DNA from: Dehalococcoidia bacterium UBA1222
GTDB lineage: Bacteria; Chloroflexota; Dehalococcoidia; Dehalococcoidales; UBA1222
Length of the DNA: 28,861 bases
Assembly (NCBI GenBank): GCA_002309415.1
Contig: DBXC01000003.1
Coordinates: 337 to 29,197 of the forward strand
Direction of reading: 5' to 3'
Positions 7,172 through 16,098 of this stretch are shown in pieces. The notes beneath the pieces are model-generated. The model was given only the letters and a program-made list of their open reading frames with translations. It did not search any database and was not told the origin of the DNA. The first letter of the stretch is position 1. Every line of letters starts with the position of its first letter. The position numbers were made by a program, and so were the translations under genes.

Positions 7172-9937
7172 TTATTGATTAACAATACCAAAAAAGTCAG
7201 TTTGTTTAGCAGTGTTTGACATTATTACTGCAGCTCTAGATTGAATATCGGGCCATGCAACTACCAAAGTGTTGTAGGCATAGGCTTCCTGAGCCCATCC
7301 TTTTCGTTCAGCAATAGTATAGAGTCGATATGCCAAATCCTTTGCTTTTTCAATATTGCTTCCAAAAATTTCATAAATCGCTTTGGCACATCCTTCAACA
7401 CCTTCTTTTTCCATCTTACATGTAAGCTGTTGGCAGATCTTCCATACGTTCTCTTCTCTTGCATCAATTCTTTCTGGAAGATCTGAACGATCAATTAGAT
7501 GTACCATTCCTTTTTGTGCATAAAGTAATCCATGAGAAGACATGGAAGCGATTGAAGTATTCTTAGCAGTCGCAAGTGTATTTGCATCTCCAAACTTTAC
7601 ATCATTGAATGCTACTTGAGAATATAGATCTACACAGAATCTACTCTCACTATCAAGATCACCATCTTGTTGGTTGAAATACAGGTCCAGTTCTTGATTG
7701 ATTACTTTCAATGCACTTCGAATAGTCATTGGGGTACCATCTGCTTCTAATACTTGGGAGTATTTTGAGAAGATACCCATTCCGGGACCAATGGCTGACT
7801 GTGCTAAATCTACAGGAGCAATATTACTTCTTTGGAGTCTTTGAAGAGCGGGAATCAGTTCTCGTTTTAGCTCATTAATAAGATCTCGTCTAGTACACAT
7901 AGGAGAGTTGAGTGGTCGTTTGCGGCATACTAAAACAATTGATGACGCTAATGCATTTGTTCCTGTGGCGACTTGTCTAACAGCCATCTCTGTTCTCATT
8001 GGCCATGTTCCAGTAATAGAAAACCCTGATTGAATAATCGCAGACAGCATTGTTTCCCAGCCTGATGATGCTGTGCCTTCTGAAATATCATCTGAATCAC
8101 TTTGTTTATATGCGTAATAAATTGAAATGGGTATATCATCTCTGGAATACTGATAAAGCTGTCGGCAAGCAGTTATCATCCCATCCTCAAAAAACTCTTT
8201 TGCTAATACCGTACTTCCTTCATGACGGAATGGGGTGGCTATTAACTCCTCTGTTTTAGGGACTAGCATGGTTCGGAATAGTTCAGGATAAGTATCTTTT
8301 AAACTTTGACGCATCCATACATAAAAATAGTCTGACAGATCTGCATAACCAATGTTATCGTAATATGGTGGATCAGTTGAAACTAAGATATCTCGTAAAC
8401 CACAATCTTTTTGTGCATCATGTTGAATAGCATACCCTTGCTTTGCGTTAACGGGTAGCATGGAGATACTCTTAACAATCCATTCAAGCATATTGTTCCA
8501 GCACCCAGAGGAATTGCTAAATGGATTGGCTTCTGCGTAATCCCAAACCATTGGTATTGCCTGTCTTCCGAAAGTGCATCTTATACCATCACGTGTTATC
8601 TGCCAAGAACAAAACGATGAGTTGTAATCCGCCAATTTATCTATACAGAAAGATAGGTAAACACATACTGCTTGACTGTATGCGAAAGCTCCTTTTCCGC
8701 CATTTGATAAAGAAATATGATCGTTTGGTAAGCCAGCTGATAGAGCGTTTTTTTCAACAACTTCTTGGACTTTATGAATTAGTTCGCATAGCGTCGTTAG
8801 TACAGTCAATTGTCTTTTGGAGAATAAGTCCTTGTGTTTTTTAAAACCATATGCTTGAACACGGAATCCTAAAGCCTTTTCGGGTAAATCTGTGTCTGGG
8901 CAATTGTCCGGTTCTGATACTTTAGCCGCAAGGATTTGATCTGGTGTTGGCGCAAAGTATAAGTGTTCTCGCTCGCCTTCGCCGATTATTCCAACGAGTT
9001 CCTCGTGCATTCGTCCGTTTTTTGCTTCTTGCCTGATATAGTCAAACCCAATCGGTTGATTGCAAAAAATGCATTGTGCGCCGGTTCTTTTTACTGTTCC
9101 TTCCGCCGATGTTTTTCCATATCTAATAGAGTATCGTATATTCTTTCCATCAATAATTGGTTGTATATAAGTTTCCTTTCCGTTTCTACTGGAAAGCTCA
9201 AATGATCTAATTAATGGGGCAGTACATTTGCAAGCAGGATTAGGGCATTTTACCGTCCTAGCCCAAATCCAAGCTATAACTGTAGATTCTTTGTCGTCTT
9301 GTGATGCTTTAACTTTTGGATATAAGTGTCCGATGCGTTTGAACGCTTCTTCCTTCATCCATTCGCCATAGTATCGAACGTCTTCAGATAAACCGTGTGG
9401 TCCGTTCCAACACTCATTTGTCAAACCTCTTGAGTCAGGGTTAATGGGTGCTTGGTTGGCAAAAATCGGAGGAATTTCAATCATAGCCTTATTGATCATA
9501 ACTGCAACGGGATTTAGATCATGGGCATGAGATTCAAGCCCAAGACGCTGAGCTTCTAATGGAATGGCTCCACCACCGGCGAAAGGGTCGAGCAGTGTCG
9601 GAGGGTTACCGCCTGAATATTTTTCTATTTCTTTCTTCGCCTTGTTAAGTACCTCTACATTGTTTGAATTTTCCCAAATAACTAAATCTTCAAGTATTCT
9701 AAACAAACGTTGACGTTCCTTGTTTTGGCTCTCTTCTGTTGGAAATATATCCTTATGAGATGAAGGATCATCTACAATAGATGCCCAAATGACTGCTCTT
9801 GTAGTAGCCAAAGGACGGCGTGCCCACCACAAATGTAGGGTAGAGGGATGTCCATGTCTTATAGACTTTTCTCTGGCAGATTCAGCATTGATTTTTTCAA
9901 GAGGTAGTGCAACTTCGATTAGTTTCTTAATTGCCAT
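7172..9937 (-). CDS. DUF1156 DNA adenine-N6 methylase with zinc ribbon, full length
   Basis: 921 residues, COG1743/DUF1156 type. N-terminal family block LHLWWARRPLATTRA (34-48), AdoMet motif LLDPFAGGGAIPLEA (115-129) followed by acidic DLNP (140-143), zinc-binding Cys in CPNPACKC (231-238) and CIFC (289-292), and the catalytic tetrad DPPY (522-525) in the context STDPPYYDNIGYADLSDYF. All residues expected of an active amino-methyltransferase are present. The C-terminal ~150 residues (RLYTIAERKGWAQEAYAYN) are also typical. It transfers methyl from AdoMet to DNA, most likely adenine N6; the target sequence is unknown. The ATG follows GGAAG, 9 bases after the helicase stop. It is the modification arm of the putative system; the downstream gene is its shorter paralogue. 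Confidence 0.92.
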   Translation of the reverse strand: MAIKKLIEVALPLEKINAESAREKSIRHGHPSTLHLWWARRPLATTRAVIWASIVDDPSSHKDIFPTEESQNKERQRLFRILEDLVIWENSNNVEVLNKAKKEIEKYSGGNPPTLLDPFAGGGAIPLEAQRLGLESHAHDLNPVAVMINKAMIEIPPIFANQAPINPDSRGLTNECWNGPHGLSEDVRYYGEWMKEEAFKRIGHLYPKVKASQDDKESTVIAWIWARTVKCPNPACKCTAPLIRSFELSSRNGKETYIQPIIDGKNIRYSIRYGKTSAEGTVKRTGAQCIFCNQPIGFDYIRQEAKNGRMHEELVGIIGEGEREHLYFAPTPDQILAAKVSEPDNCPDTDLPEKALGFRVQAYGFKKHKDLFSKRQLTVLTTLCELIHKVQEVVEKNALSAGLPNDHISLSNGGKGAFAYSQAVCVYLSFCIDKLADYNSSFCSWQITRDGIRCTFGRQAIPMVWDYAEANPFSNSSGCWNNMLEWIVKSISMLPVNAKQGYAIQHDAQKDCGLRDILVSTDPPYYDNIGYADLSDYFYVWMRQSLKDTYPELFRTMLVPKTEELIATPFRHEGSTVLAKEFFEDGMITACRQLYQYSRDDIPISIYYAYKQSDSDDISEGTASSGWETMLSAIIQSGFSITGTWPMRTEMAVRQVATGTNALASSIVLVCRKRPLNSPMCTRRDLINELKRELIPALQRLQRSNIAPVDLAQSAIGPGMGIFSKYSQVLEADGTPMTIRSALKVINQELDLYFNQQDGDLDSESRFCVDLYSQVAFNDVKFGDANTLATAKNTSIASMSSHGLLYAQKGMVHLIDRSDLPERIDAREENVWKICQQLTCKMEKEGVEGCAKAIYEIFGSNIEKAKDLAYRLYTIAERKGWAQEAYAYNTLVVAWPDIQSRAAVIMSNTAKQTDFFGIVNQ

Positions 9938-9946
9938 TTTTCTTCC

Positions 9947-12900
9947 TTATTGTTGATATAAAACCTTAGAATTATGAATCAACTCTGTAATGTTGAAGCT
10001 TCTATTTACTTCAGCAAAGCTAGGTTTGCTCATCCCCTTGAAGGGTTCTTTTAAGTAAACAGTTTTTGATTCTGTTCCGTCTACTTCTACAATTGCCAAT
10101 ATGTATTCGTCTGGTCTGTTAAGCCCTGTTAGTATTTCATTTTTTGATACTGTTATTGTTGTAGCACCCTTGGCTCGTCCTTTAACTTCAATGAACCTTA
10201 GACATATGCCACTTGTTGGTCTTAATTCATTTGGGACTTCAGATTCAATATCGTAACCGCATTTTTTTGCACTAACGTCAATCGGATTGAATCCTAGTTT
10301 CTTCTCAATTTCCATGACAGCATTCATGCTGACATACTCAATTGTTCGCCTATCATTTTGGTTAAAACCATCTGGTTCTGAAGTATTCATTAGAGTATGT
10401 AATAGACCTTTGGGTATTACTAATGAGCCCCCCACGATAACCGGTGGCATTGCGGAAATCATCTTTTCTTTCTCAATCTCGGATAACCGCTTTCTCATCC
10501 TCGCTTGTAGTTCTTCTGCACGTCTGTCAGCGTTTGCTGATGTGAGACGTTGATTCCCTTTGCCAGCTGCTTCTTTATCCCTTAGTTCGATGGCTCTATA
10601 ATCCCAGTATTGAATCTCTTGTGTCATACGATCTTTGACTGCTTTGGCAATCTTGTCTAGCATTTCAATTTTATGTGCTTTTACTCTCGCAAAATGGGGA
10701 GGAATTATTTCTTTTATAGCATATTTTTCTGCTTGTTCCTCGACGTTTTGGGTAAGCCATTTTTGATTCACAATGAAACTCTTAATAGCTAATGATTCAT
10801 CATTTGTTGCTGCCCTGTAGTCTAGGTACGGAGCATATCCTGCGTTCAGTGCAGTACCATCCTCTTTTAATTCCACAAAATGAACATGCTTTGAGATTAT
10901 ACGCTTGCTTCCGTTCGGGAGGGTTATTCCATCTTGTATTGCATCTTCTATGTAGAATAATAACCTTGGATCCTGTCCATAATCGCTTTCGTCAATGTAT
11001 ACTGCCCCACGCTTTAAAGCATCGGAGTATTGTTCCCTGATCAAATCTGAAGTAGCTTCTAATAAAGGATGTCCTGGGCAGATTAACGTTGCAGGGATTA
11101 ATCCAGGTAAATTACAACACTCTTTATCAAAACAAATTCGTTCATATTTGTTTAAGACTGTTTCTCCATAACCGACGACCATATCTCTGTTTCTAATAGA
11201 ATATGGCACGGATGTTATCTCGTAACGTCCAAATTCCCGCTTATAAATACTACCTCCTAAAGTCTTAAAAGCGTGGATGAAGAATTCTTCTATGAAATGT
11301 GGTTGAAGTTTATGGGCCTCAATACGTTCCATTTCTGCCTTTATTTCCATCACTTTGGAAACATCCATTGTGTCTTCGGTCAAAGCATTTTCAGAGATTA
11401 GTTCTCTAAACTTCTCCGTGTTCATGGATTTGTCTACTACGTCCCATAAGCGCTTTCGAACTTCAGGATCATTACCATATCGAATTGCCTCAATAAGTAG
11501 TTCTCTAAGAGGCCTGTTATCAAAAGTTACATCTCCAAGAATGTCAAAGACTTTCCCTCCCAGTGCAGCTCGTTCTTCTTCGAGCTTATCGAATAAGCAT
11601 TGGAATACCATGCCTTCTCTCGTTTCCCTAGCAACGAGGTTCCATAGATGGCATACTTCTGTTTGACCAATTCTGTGTATTCGTCCGAAACGTTGCTCTA
11701 GTCGGTTCGGATTCCATGGCAGGTCATAATTAATCATTAGATGAGCACGCTGAAGATTAATTCCTTCACCTGCAGCGTCAGTAGCTATTAATATTCGTAC
11801 GTCTTTATCCTGTTTAAAGAGTTCTTCAACCTTCCTACGTTCATCACGGAGCATTCCACCATGGATAGTAACAACGGAATCATTGTTACCAAAGAGTGTT
11901 ACTATTTTTTCATTTAAGTATCGTAAAGTATCTCTGTGTTCAGTAAAGATGATTAGTTTTTCATGCTGTCCATCTTCTGTATACATGTATTCATTATCTT
12001 GAAGCAGTTTTGATAGTTCATCCCATTTTCTATCGTCTCCACTCATGCGGACATTATTTGATATTGCCTCAAGTTTTTTCAGTGTGGTGATTTCAGCCTC
12101 TAATTCCTGAATGGTTTTAGCTGCCGATGCCTGATCTGCGACATTTTCCTCTTCTTGTTCAATTTCCGTTGGCAAATAGTCGTCGTCATCAAAGTCTTGA
12201 TCAAATTGTATAGGTGATTGATAATCATTTTCTTTCTTACCAAGCTTTTCATCATTAAGCCTGTTTTCCAGACGTTCTCGCCTTCGTCGGAGTGATTGAT
12301 AAATTGCTTCTGGTGAAGATGCTAGTCGTCGTTGGAGAATAGTCAGTGCAAATCCAACAGTGCTTCGGTGGTCATTGGTTAGATTGTCAGCTCGATTGAA
12401 CTCTTGACGTACATATTCAGTGACTTCGTGATATAGTTCGGCTTCTTTAGGGGATAGGTCATAATTGACTGTATAAGCTTTTCGTTCTGGAAACAGTGGC
12501 GTGCCATCGAATTTTAATAGATCTTCCTTCACAAGCCTACGCATAACATCAGATATATCGATGGATTGAGATTCAGACCTAGTGGCTCCTTCAAAACGGT
12601 CTGGATCCACTAAAGACATGAAGAGTTGAAATTCATCATCTTTACCGTTGTGTGGAGTTGCTGTTAGCAAAAGAAAGTGTCTGGTTATGCCTGACAATAT
12701 CCTTCCAAGTTGAAAACGTTTTGTGTATTTAATATCGTTGCCCCATGTGCTAGCTGACATCTTATGTGCTTCATCGACAACTATAAGGTCCCATTCTGTG
12801 ATTCTTAGTTTTTCAAGTAATGCATCATTTCTGGACAGTTTGTCTAGACGTGCAATTGCGAAGTTAGTTTCAGCAAAAACATTTCCGCTCACTGCAGATT

Positions 12901-13462
12901 CCAATCTGTCATTAGTCAGTATTTCGAATCTCAGATGGAACTTATTGTATAGTTCGTCCTGCCACTGTTCTGATAGACTTCCAGGAGATACTATTAAGCA
13001 TCTCTTTAAATCACCGCGGATAATCAATTCTTTGATAAGCAAACCTGTCATAATTGTCTTACCAGAACCGGGGTCGTCTGCGAGAACAAACCTTAGCGGA
13101 AGATGGTGCAGCATATCTTGATACACTGCTGTGATTTGATGTGGCAATGGTTCAATTGAAGACATATGTACAGCAAGATATGGATCAAATAGATGTGCAA
13201 GATTGATTCGATATGCTTCCGATGCAAGTCGGACTCTATCTGCATCTGCATCAAAACTCCATGGCAATACTTTTTCATTGACAGTCAGATTTGATTCATC
13301 AGCTCTGAAGAGTAATTGATTGGAGAGATTGCCAGCGTTGTTTTTATAGGTAATCTCTAATTCATTACTTCCATACCATTTGACTGCTACTATTTGCACA
13401 ACCTCATTATTGGATAGCCCGCTGACATGGCTACCAACAGTTAATTCTTCAAGTCTTGCCAT
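9947..13462 (-). CDS. SNF2-family helicase with C-terminal DUF3883 domain (DrmD-like)
   Basis: 1171 residues. After a ~100-residue N-terminal domain comes a superfamily 2 core: HLFDPYLAVHMSSIEPLPHQ (90-109), Walker A ADDPGSGKT (128-136), DEAH (230-233), LTATPHNG (266-273), then the second RecA lobe with TIHGGMLRDERR, ATDAAGEGINLQ and the arginine-finger motif QRFGRIHRIGQ. The end (about 1055-1140) is a DUF3883-like domain with GYDIES (1069-1074) and FIEVKG (1090-1095), giving a D...E-x-K pattern of PD-(D/E)XK nucleases. The start has GGGAG 7 bases upstream. The sequence strongly recalls DrmD of class 1 DISARM, but the other DISARM core genes are absent. Likely role: ATP-dependent DNA translocation or remodelling on invading DNA, possibly with nicking; nuclease activity is inferred from motif only. 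Confidence 0.9.
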   Translation of the reverse strand: MARLEELTVGSHVSGLSNNEVVQIVAVKWYGSNELEITYKNNAGNLSNQLLFRADESNLTVNEKVLPWSFDADADRVRLASEAYRINLAHLFDPYLAVHMSSIEPLPHQITAVYQDMLHHLPLRFVLADDPGSGKTIMTGLLIKELIIRGDLKRCLIVSPGSLSEQWQDELYNKFHLRFEILTNDRLESAVSGNVFAETNFAIARLDKLSRNDALLEKLRITEWDLIVVDEAHKMSASTWGNDIKYTKRFQLGRILSGITRHFLLLTATPHNGKDDEFQLFMSLVDPDRFEGATRSESQSIDISDVMRRLVKEDLLKFDGTPLFPERKAYTVNYDLSPKEAELYHEVTEYVRQEFNRADNLTNDHRSTVGFALTILQRRLASSPEAIYQSLRRRRERLENRLNDEKLGKKENDYQSPIQFDQDFDDDDYLPTEIEQEEENVADQASAAKTIQELEAEITTLKKLEAISNNVRMSGDDRKWDELSKLLQDNEYMYTEDGQHEKLIIFTEHRDTLRYLNEKIVTLFGNNDSVVTIHGGMLRDERRKVEELFKQDKDVRILIATDAAGEGINLQRAHLMINYDLPWNPNRLEQRFGRIHRIGQTEVCHLWNLVARETREGMVFQCLFDKLEEERAALGGKVFDILGDVTFDNRPLRELLIEAIRYGNDPEVRKRLWDVVDKSMNTEKFRELISENALTEDTMDVSKVMEIKAEMERIEAHKLQPHFIEEFFIHAFKTLGGSIYKREFGRYEITSVPYSIRNRDMVVGYGETVLNKYERICFDKECCNLPGLIPATLICPGHPLLEATSDLIREQYSDALKRGAVYIDESDYGQDPRLLFYIEDAIQDGITLPNGSKRIISKHVHFVELKEDGTALNAGYAPYLDYRAATNDESLAIKSFIVNQKWLTQNVEEQAEKYAIKEIIPPHFARVKAHKIEMLDKIAKAVKDRMTQEIQYWDYRAIELRDKEAAGKGNQRLTSANADRRAEELQARMRKRLSEIEKEKMISAMPPVIVGGSLVIPKGLLHTLMNTSEPDGFNQNDRRTIEYVSMNAVMEIEKKLGFNPIDVSAKKCGYDIESEVPNELRPTSGICLRFIEVKGRAKGATTITVSKNEILTGLNRPDEYILAIVEVDGTESKTVYLKEPFKGMSKPSFAEVNRSFNITELIHNSKVLYQQ

Positions 13463-13518
13463 TTTTATTCTCCCACATTTCCAAATCCGAAGTGCTAAGG
13501 AGTTGTATTTGTGTGTGT

Positions 13519-13547
13519 GCTATAAACCTCAAAATATGTTCTTGCAA
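13519..13547 (-). promoter_or_regulatory. Candidate promoter of the defence operon
   Basis: On the minus strand, TTGCAA (13547-13542) and TATAGC (13524-13519) are separated by exactly 17 bases. The predicted start lies about 50 bases before the helicase ATG. No repressor gene or clear operator is seen beside it, so expression may be constitutive or controlled from elsewhere. Confidence 0.5.
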
Positions 13548-13668
13548 TGTTGTCTAAAATTATAAAGTATTTTGAGGACAATATCTGTGTTTTCTGGTGA
13601 TGTCTAACATGTGCAGTCAGAGAATGTTTCGTTTTTAATGCATAGAATTTGATCCTTTAGATACACAA

Positions 13669-13702
13669 AGCCCTCGGCAACTAAGTCGAGGGCTATTTTT
13701 GT
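13669..13702. terminator. Hairpin between htrA-like gene and defence operon
   Basis: Perfect 8-bp arms AGCCCTCG (13669-13676) and CGAGGGCT (13687-13694) with a 10-base loop. ATTTTTGTTT follows on the plus strand; a poorer T-rich run (TTGTGTAT) follows on the minus strand. It sits 29 bases past the stop of the minus-strand protease gene, so it most likely ends that transcript and insulates the operon promoter further along. Confidence 0.7.
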
Positions 13703-13722
13703 TTCGTATTGAATTGGGATTA

Positions 13723-14784
13723 TTAATCAGGTCTCTCAATCAGTGTCACTTTAGTCGAGTGGCTCCTGTCGTTCCTGAAATAGATGATCTCTACTTCGGT
13801 GCCGGCAGGTGTGTCGGAGATCAGATAGAAGATCTCTTTGCCGGTACTGACATTCTTACCGTTGATCATCTCGATAACGTCACCTGATTTGAGTCCGCCT
13901 TCGGCAGCCGGAGTATCGGGGTAGACAGTACCAATGAGTACGCCGTTCTCATTAGCCCGCATGTTACCGACGCCGAGGTATCCTCGTGTGACTTTACCGT
14001 TGGCAATTAGCTGTTCGATGATGGGGAGACCGGTCTTCATATTGACGCCGTAGGTCATGCCCTCGATACCATAAGAGATAGTCTTGGAATTAGCGATGCC
14101 GACGACCTGTCCGTAGATATTGATGATGGGACCACCGGAGTTGCCAGCATTGATGGCTACGTCGGTTTCCATGAGATCGTAGACGAGTTGACCCTCCAGA
14201 TTGATGTCGATATCGAGCTTGCTGATCCAACCGCCTTTCAGAGAGATGCCGTAACCATTGCCGTTGCCGACTGTGGCGACAGCGTCACCGATCCTGGTCA
14301 GTGAGGGGTCGGCAACTTCGGCTGCTTTGAGATCATGAGCATCGATGTAGATGATGCCCACATCAGTCAGTGAGTCATAGCAGAAGTGTTCTGAGTAGTA
14401 TTCAGTTCCGTCATCGAATGTGATGGTCACAGATGTGGCATCCTCCACGACATGGGCATTTGTGACGATGATTCCGTCGGAATCATATACCCATCCGGAT
14501 CCGAGCCCCTTATTCGTTTTGACGATGACTACGGAATCCTTGATCTTCTCATAGGCGTCTGCCCAGGAAGTTGGAGCGGTTCCTCCGTCATTATAGGTCG
14601 TAAATGTCCTGGTGGTGGTGACGGTCTGAGTATCCGTGTTGTTATATGTCGTCATGGTCGTTGTCTGGGTAGATGTGATGGTCTGTGTCGATCCAACGGG
14701 GATGGGGATAGGGATACAGGATGACACTATGGCTGCTACTGCACAGCCCAAAGACAGAACTACTAATGCTTTCTTATTCGACAC
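13723..14784 (-). CDS. HtrA/DegP-like trypsin-fold serine protease, lipoprotein, with PDZ domain
   Basis: 353 residues from a GTG start preceded by AAAAGAGG 5 bases upstream. Residues 1-22 form a signal peptide ending in a lipobox-like VSSC, so Cys23 is probably lipidated and the protein anchored outside the membrane. A Thr-rich linker (about 31-65) follows. The protease domain has the catalytic triad His111 (TNAHVVE), Asp141 (LTDVGII) and Ser216 (NAGNSGGP). A single PDZ domain occupies roughly 255-350 (RGYLGVG, GLKSGDVIEMINGK). Typical bacterial HtrA proteins degrade or process misfolded envelope proteins; lipid anchoring in place of the usual N-terminal membrane helix is a variant. It is transcribed divergently from the kinase gene at 14935 and is probably monocistronic. 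Confidence 0.92.
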   Translation of the reverse strand: MSNKKALVVLSLGCAVAAIVSSCIPIPIPVGSTQTITSTQTTTMTTYNNTDTQTVTTTRTFTTYNDGGTAPTSWADAYEKIKDSVVIVKTNKGLGSGWVYDSDGIIVTNAHVVEDATSVTITFDDGTEYYSEHFCYDSLTDVGIIYIDAHDLKAAEVADPSLTRIGDAVATVGNGNGYGISLKGGWISKLDIDINLEGQLVYDLMETDVAINAGNSGGPIINIYGQVVGIANSKTISYGIEGMTYGVNMKTGLPIIEQLIANGKVTRGYLGVGNMRANENGVLIGTVYPDTPAAEGGLKSGDVIEMINGKNVSTGKEIFYLISDTPAGTEVEIIYFRNDRSHSTKVTLIERPD

Positions 14785-14934
14785 GACGACCTCTTTTGGC
14801 TATAGAATTACCCCGTTTAGTCTATATTAGTTCTTTGATTCTTATTTTAAAACTCTTTTCTTGAATGTTGTTTGATTGCATTCACGCATACAAAAATAGT
14901 AAAGTAATACACACTTTTTTGAAGGATACATGCA

Positions 14935-15444
14935 TTGAAGAATATCATACTGATCGGAATGGCAGGCTCGGGCAAATCCACCCTCGGCAAGAAGGTCGCC
15001 AAGGATATGGGGATGGCTTTTGTCGATACCGATGCCCTGATCGAAGAATATGAAGGTAGAAAACTCCAGCCCATACTGGATGATCTTGGCTGCGACGGAT
15101 TCATCGAGGTCGAGGAAAAAGTATGTTCGGCCGTGGATCTTTCCAATACCGTGATCTCCACCGGCGGCAGCGTGGTCTATTCCGATAAAGCGATGCAGAA
15201 CCTCAAGAAGAATGGCATCGTCGTCTATATCTATTCACCGTTTGAGGAAGTCAGTGCCAGACTTGGAAATCTTGCTTCCCGCGGTGTCGTGATCAGACCG
15301 GGATTCACTCTCGAGATGACCTATGACGAGCGTGAGCCTTTATACAGGCTTTATGCCGATATCGTTCTGGATTCCTCATCCAATGTCTCTATCGACAAGT
15401 TGGCAGAAGATCTTATCGAACAGCTGAAAGAACGCGGTTTCTAA
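14935..15444 (+). CDS. Shikimate-kinase-like P-loop kinase
   Basis: 169 residues from a TTG start; GAAGGA lies 8 bases upstream, and the nearby ATG at 14930 hits a stop within three codons. P-loop GMAGSGKST (8-16), Mg/substrate motif DTD (31-33), TGGSVVYS (76-83), lid region RGVVIRPG and the R-E-PLY motif (133-137) fit the shikimate kinase fold. The shikimate-binding Arg normally in F-R-x-x-E is replaced: the sequence reads FIEVE (56-60). Many clostridial genomes hold this subfamily annotated as shikimate kinase, but the lost Arg makes substrate identity doubtful. No other aromatic pathway genes are near. The gene abuts the convergent J-domain gene with no bases between the stops. Confidence 0.8.
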   Translation: MKNIILIGMAGSGKSTLGKKVAKDMGMAFVDTDALIEEYEGRKLQPILDDLGCDGFIEVEEKVCSAVDLSNTVISTGGSVVYSDKAMQNLKKNGIVVYIYSPFEEVSARLGNLASRGVVIRPGFTLEMTYDEREPLYRLYADIVLDSSSNVSIDKLAEDLIEQLKERGF

Positions 15445-16098
15445 TTAGCAGCCTTTGAATCTCAGCATTATGATCGGCAATGCGTAGAGCATGAGCAGGA
15501 TCATGAAGCCTAGCCATGCGTATCTGAAGAGTCTTCCCACCGGGAATACCTGTCGCGTATAGCTTTCCGAACCGTACTGCAGTCTTGTAAGCAGCTGGAT
15601 GTACTCGATATTGAGCGGATCCATGATGACGGCCTGTCGTGCGTTGTTGAGAGCCGATTCCGTATGCCCCAGTCCCTGATAGGCCAGAGCGCAGTAGTAG
15701 AACCAGCGGGCATTACGGGTATTGATGGAATTTAGTTCGGCCAGCGCTTCGAAATACTGCTTCTGCAGGATCATCGATCTGACTCTCAGTAATTCAGGTG
15801 TATCTGTCCGATCTTGAGTATTGTAATTGGTATAGGTATAACCGCGGCTGTAATTCTGGTAGCTGCCGCTTGTTCCTGAATATCCCTGTGAAGAACTGCC
15901 GTATCCGTAGGGCCCCGATTTATAGCCGTTCTTGATCATGTCGTAAGCGGCATTGATCTCGCTCATCTTCTTGGCAGCTTCCATGTTGCCCTGATTCAGA
16001 TCGGGATGATACTTCTTGGCAAGTTTCCTGTAGGCTTTTGTTATCTCTTCATCACTTGCATTGCGAGAGACGCCTAATACTGCATAGGGATCTGTCAT
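15445..16098 (-). CDS. J-domain (DnaJ-like) protein with TPR-like region and C-terminal membrane helix
   Basis: 217 residues. The start is the ATG at 16098, which overlaps the stop of the upstream gene as ATGA; an upstream in-frame ATG would run deep into that gene. The J domain (residues 1-60) has [20 protein letters not shown] and the HPD tripeptide (31-33) required to stimulate Hsp70 ATPase. A Gly/Ser/Tyr-rich stretch (about 65-95) is followed by helical, TPR-like repeats ([29 protein letters not shown]) and one hydrophobic helix near 188-210, giving a C-terminal anchor. No zinc-finger domain of full DnaJ is present. It probably recruits DnaK to the membrane; the client is unknown. Translation is coupled to the zinc-ribbon membrane protein. 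Confidence 0.88.
   Translation of the reverse strand: MTDPYAVLGVSRNASDEEITKAYRKLAKKYHPDLNQGNMEAAKKMSEINAAYDMIKNGYKSGPYGYGSSSQGYSGTSGSYQNYSRGYTYTNYNTQDRTDTPELLRVRSMILQKQYFEALAELNSINTRNARWFYYCALAYQGLGHTESALNNARQAVIMDPLNIEYIQLLTRLQYGSESYTRQVFPVGRLFRYAWLGFMILLMLYALPIIMLRFKGC

Larger units (their letters stand above)
814..13462 (-). other. Predicted five-gene anti-phage / DNA-modification operon
   Basis: Five same-strand genes in transcription order: SNF2 helicase, DUF1156 methylase, degenerate DUF1156 paralogue, HEPN-DUF499 ATPase, JAB-domain protein. Gaps are 9, 14, 1 and about 25 bases, so they are almost certainly one transcript. DUF1156, DUF499 and a large helicase are known to co-occur in defence islands and, from memory, in the restriction-like system of Gao et al. 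2020. The helicase also resembles DrmD of class 1 DISARM. No DrmA, DrmB, PLD nuclease, DUF3780 or HerA gene is present, so it matches none of these exactly. The system assignment is inference from gene content. Confidence 0.75.

Noticed and set aside
814..13462. Calling the operon a class 1 DISARM system
   Set aside because: The helicase is DrmD-like, but DrmA, DrmB and DrmC homologues are absent and DUF499 is not a DISARM core gene.
13559..13564. Consensus TATAAT on the minus strand as a defence-operon promoter
   Set aside because: No -35-like box lies 16-19 bases upstream; the TTGCAA/TATAGC pair nearer the gene fits better.
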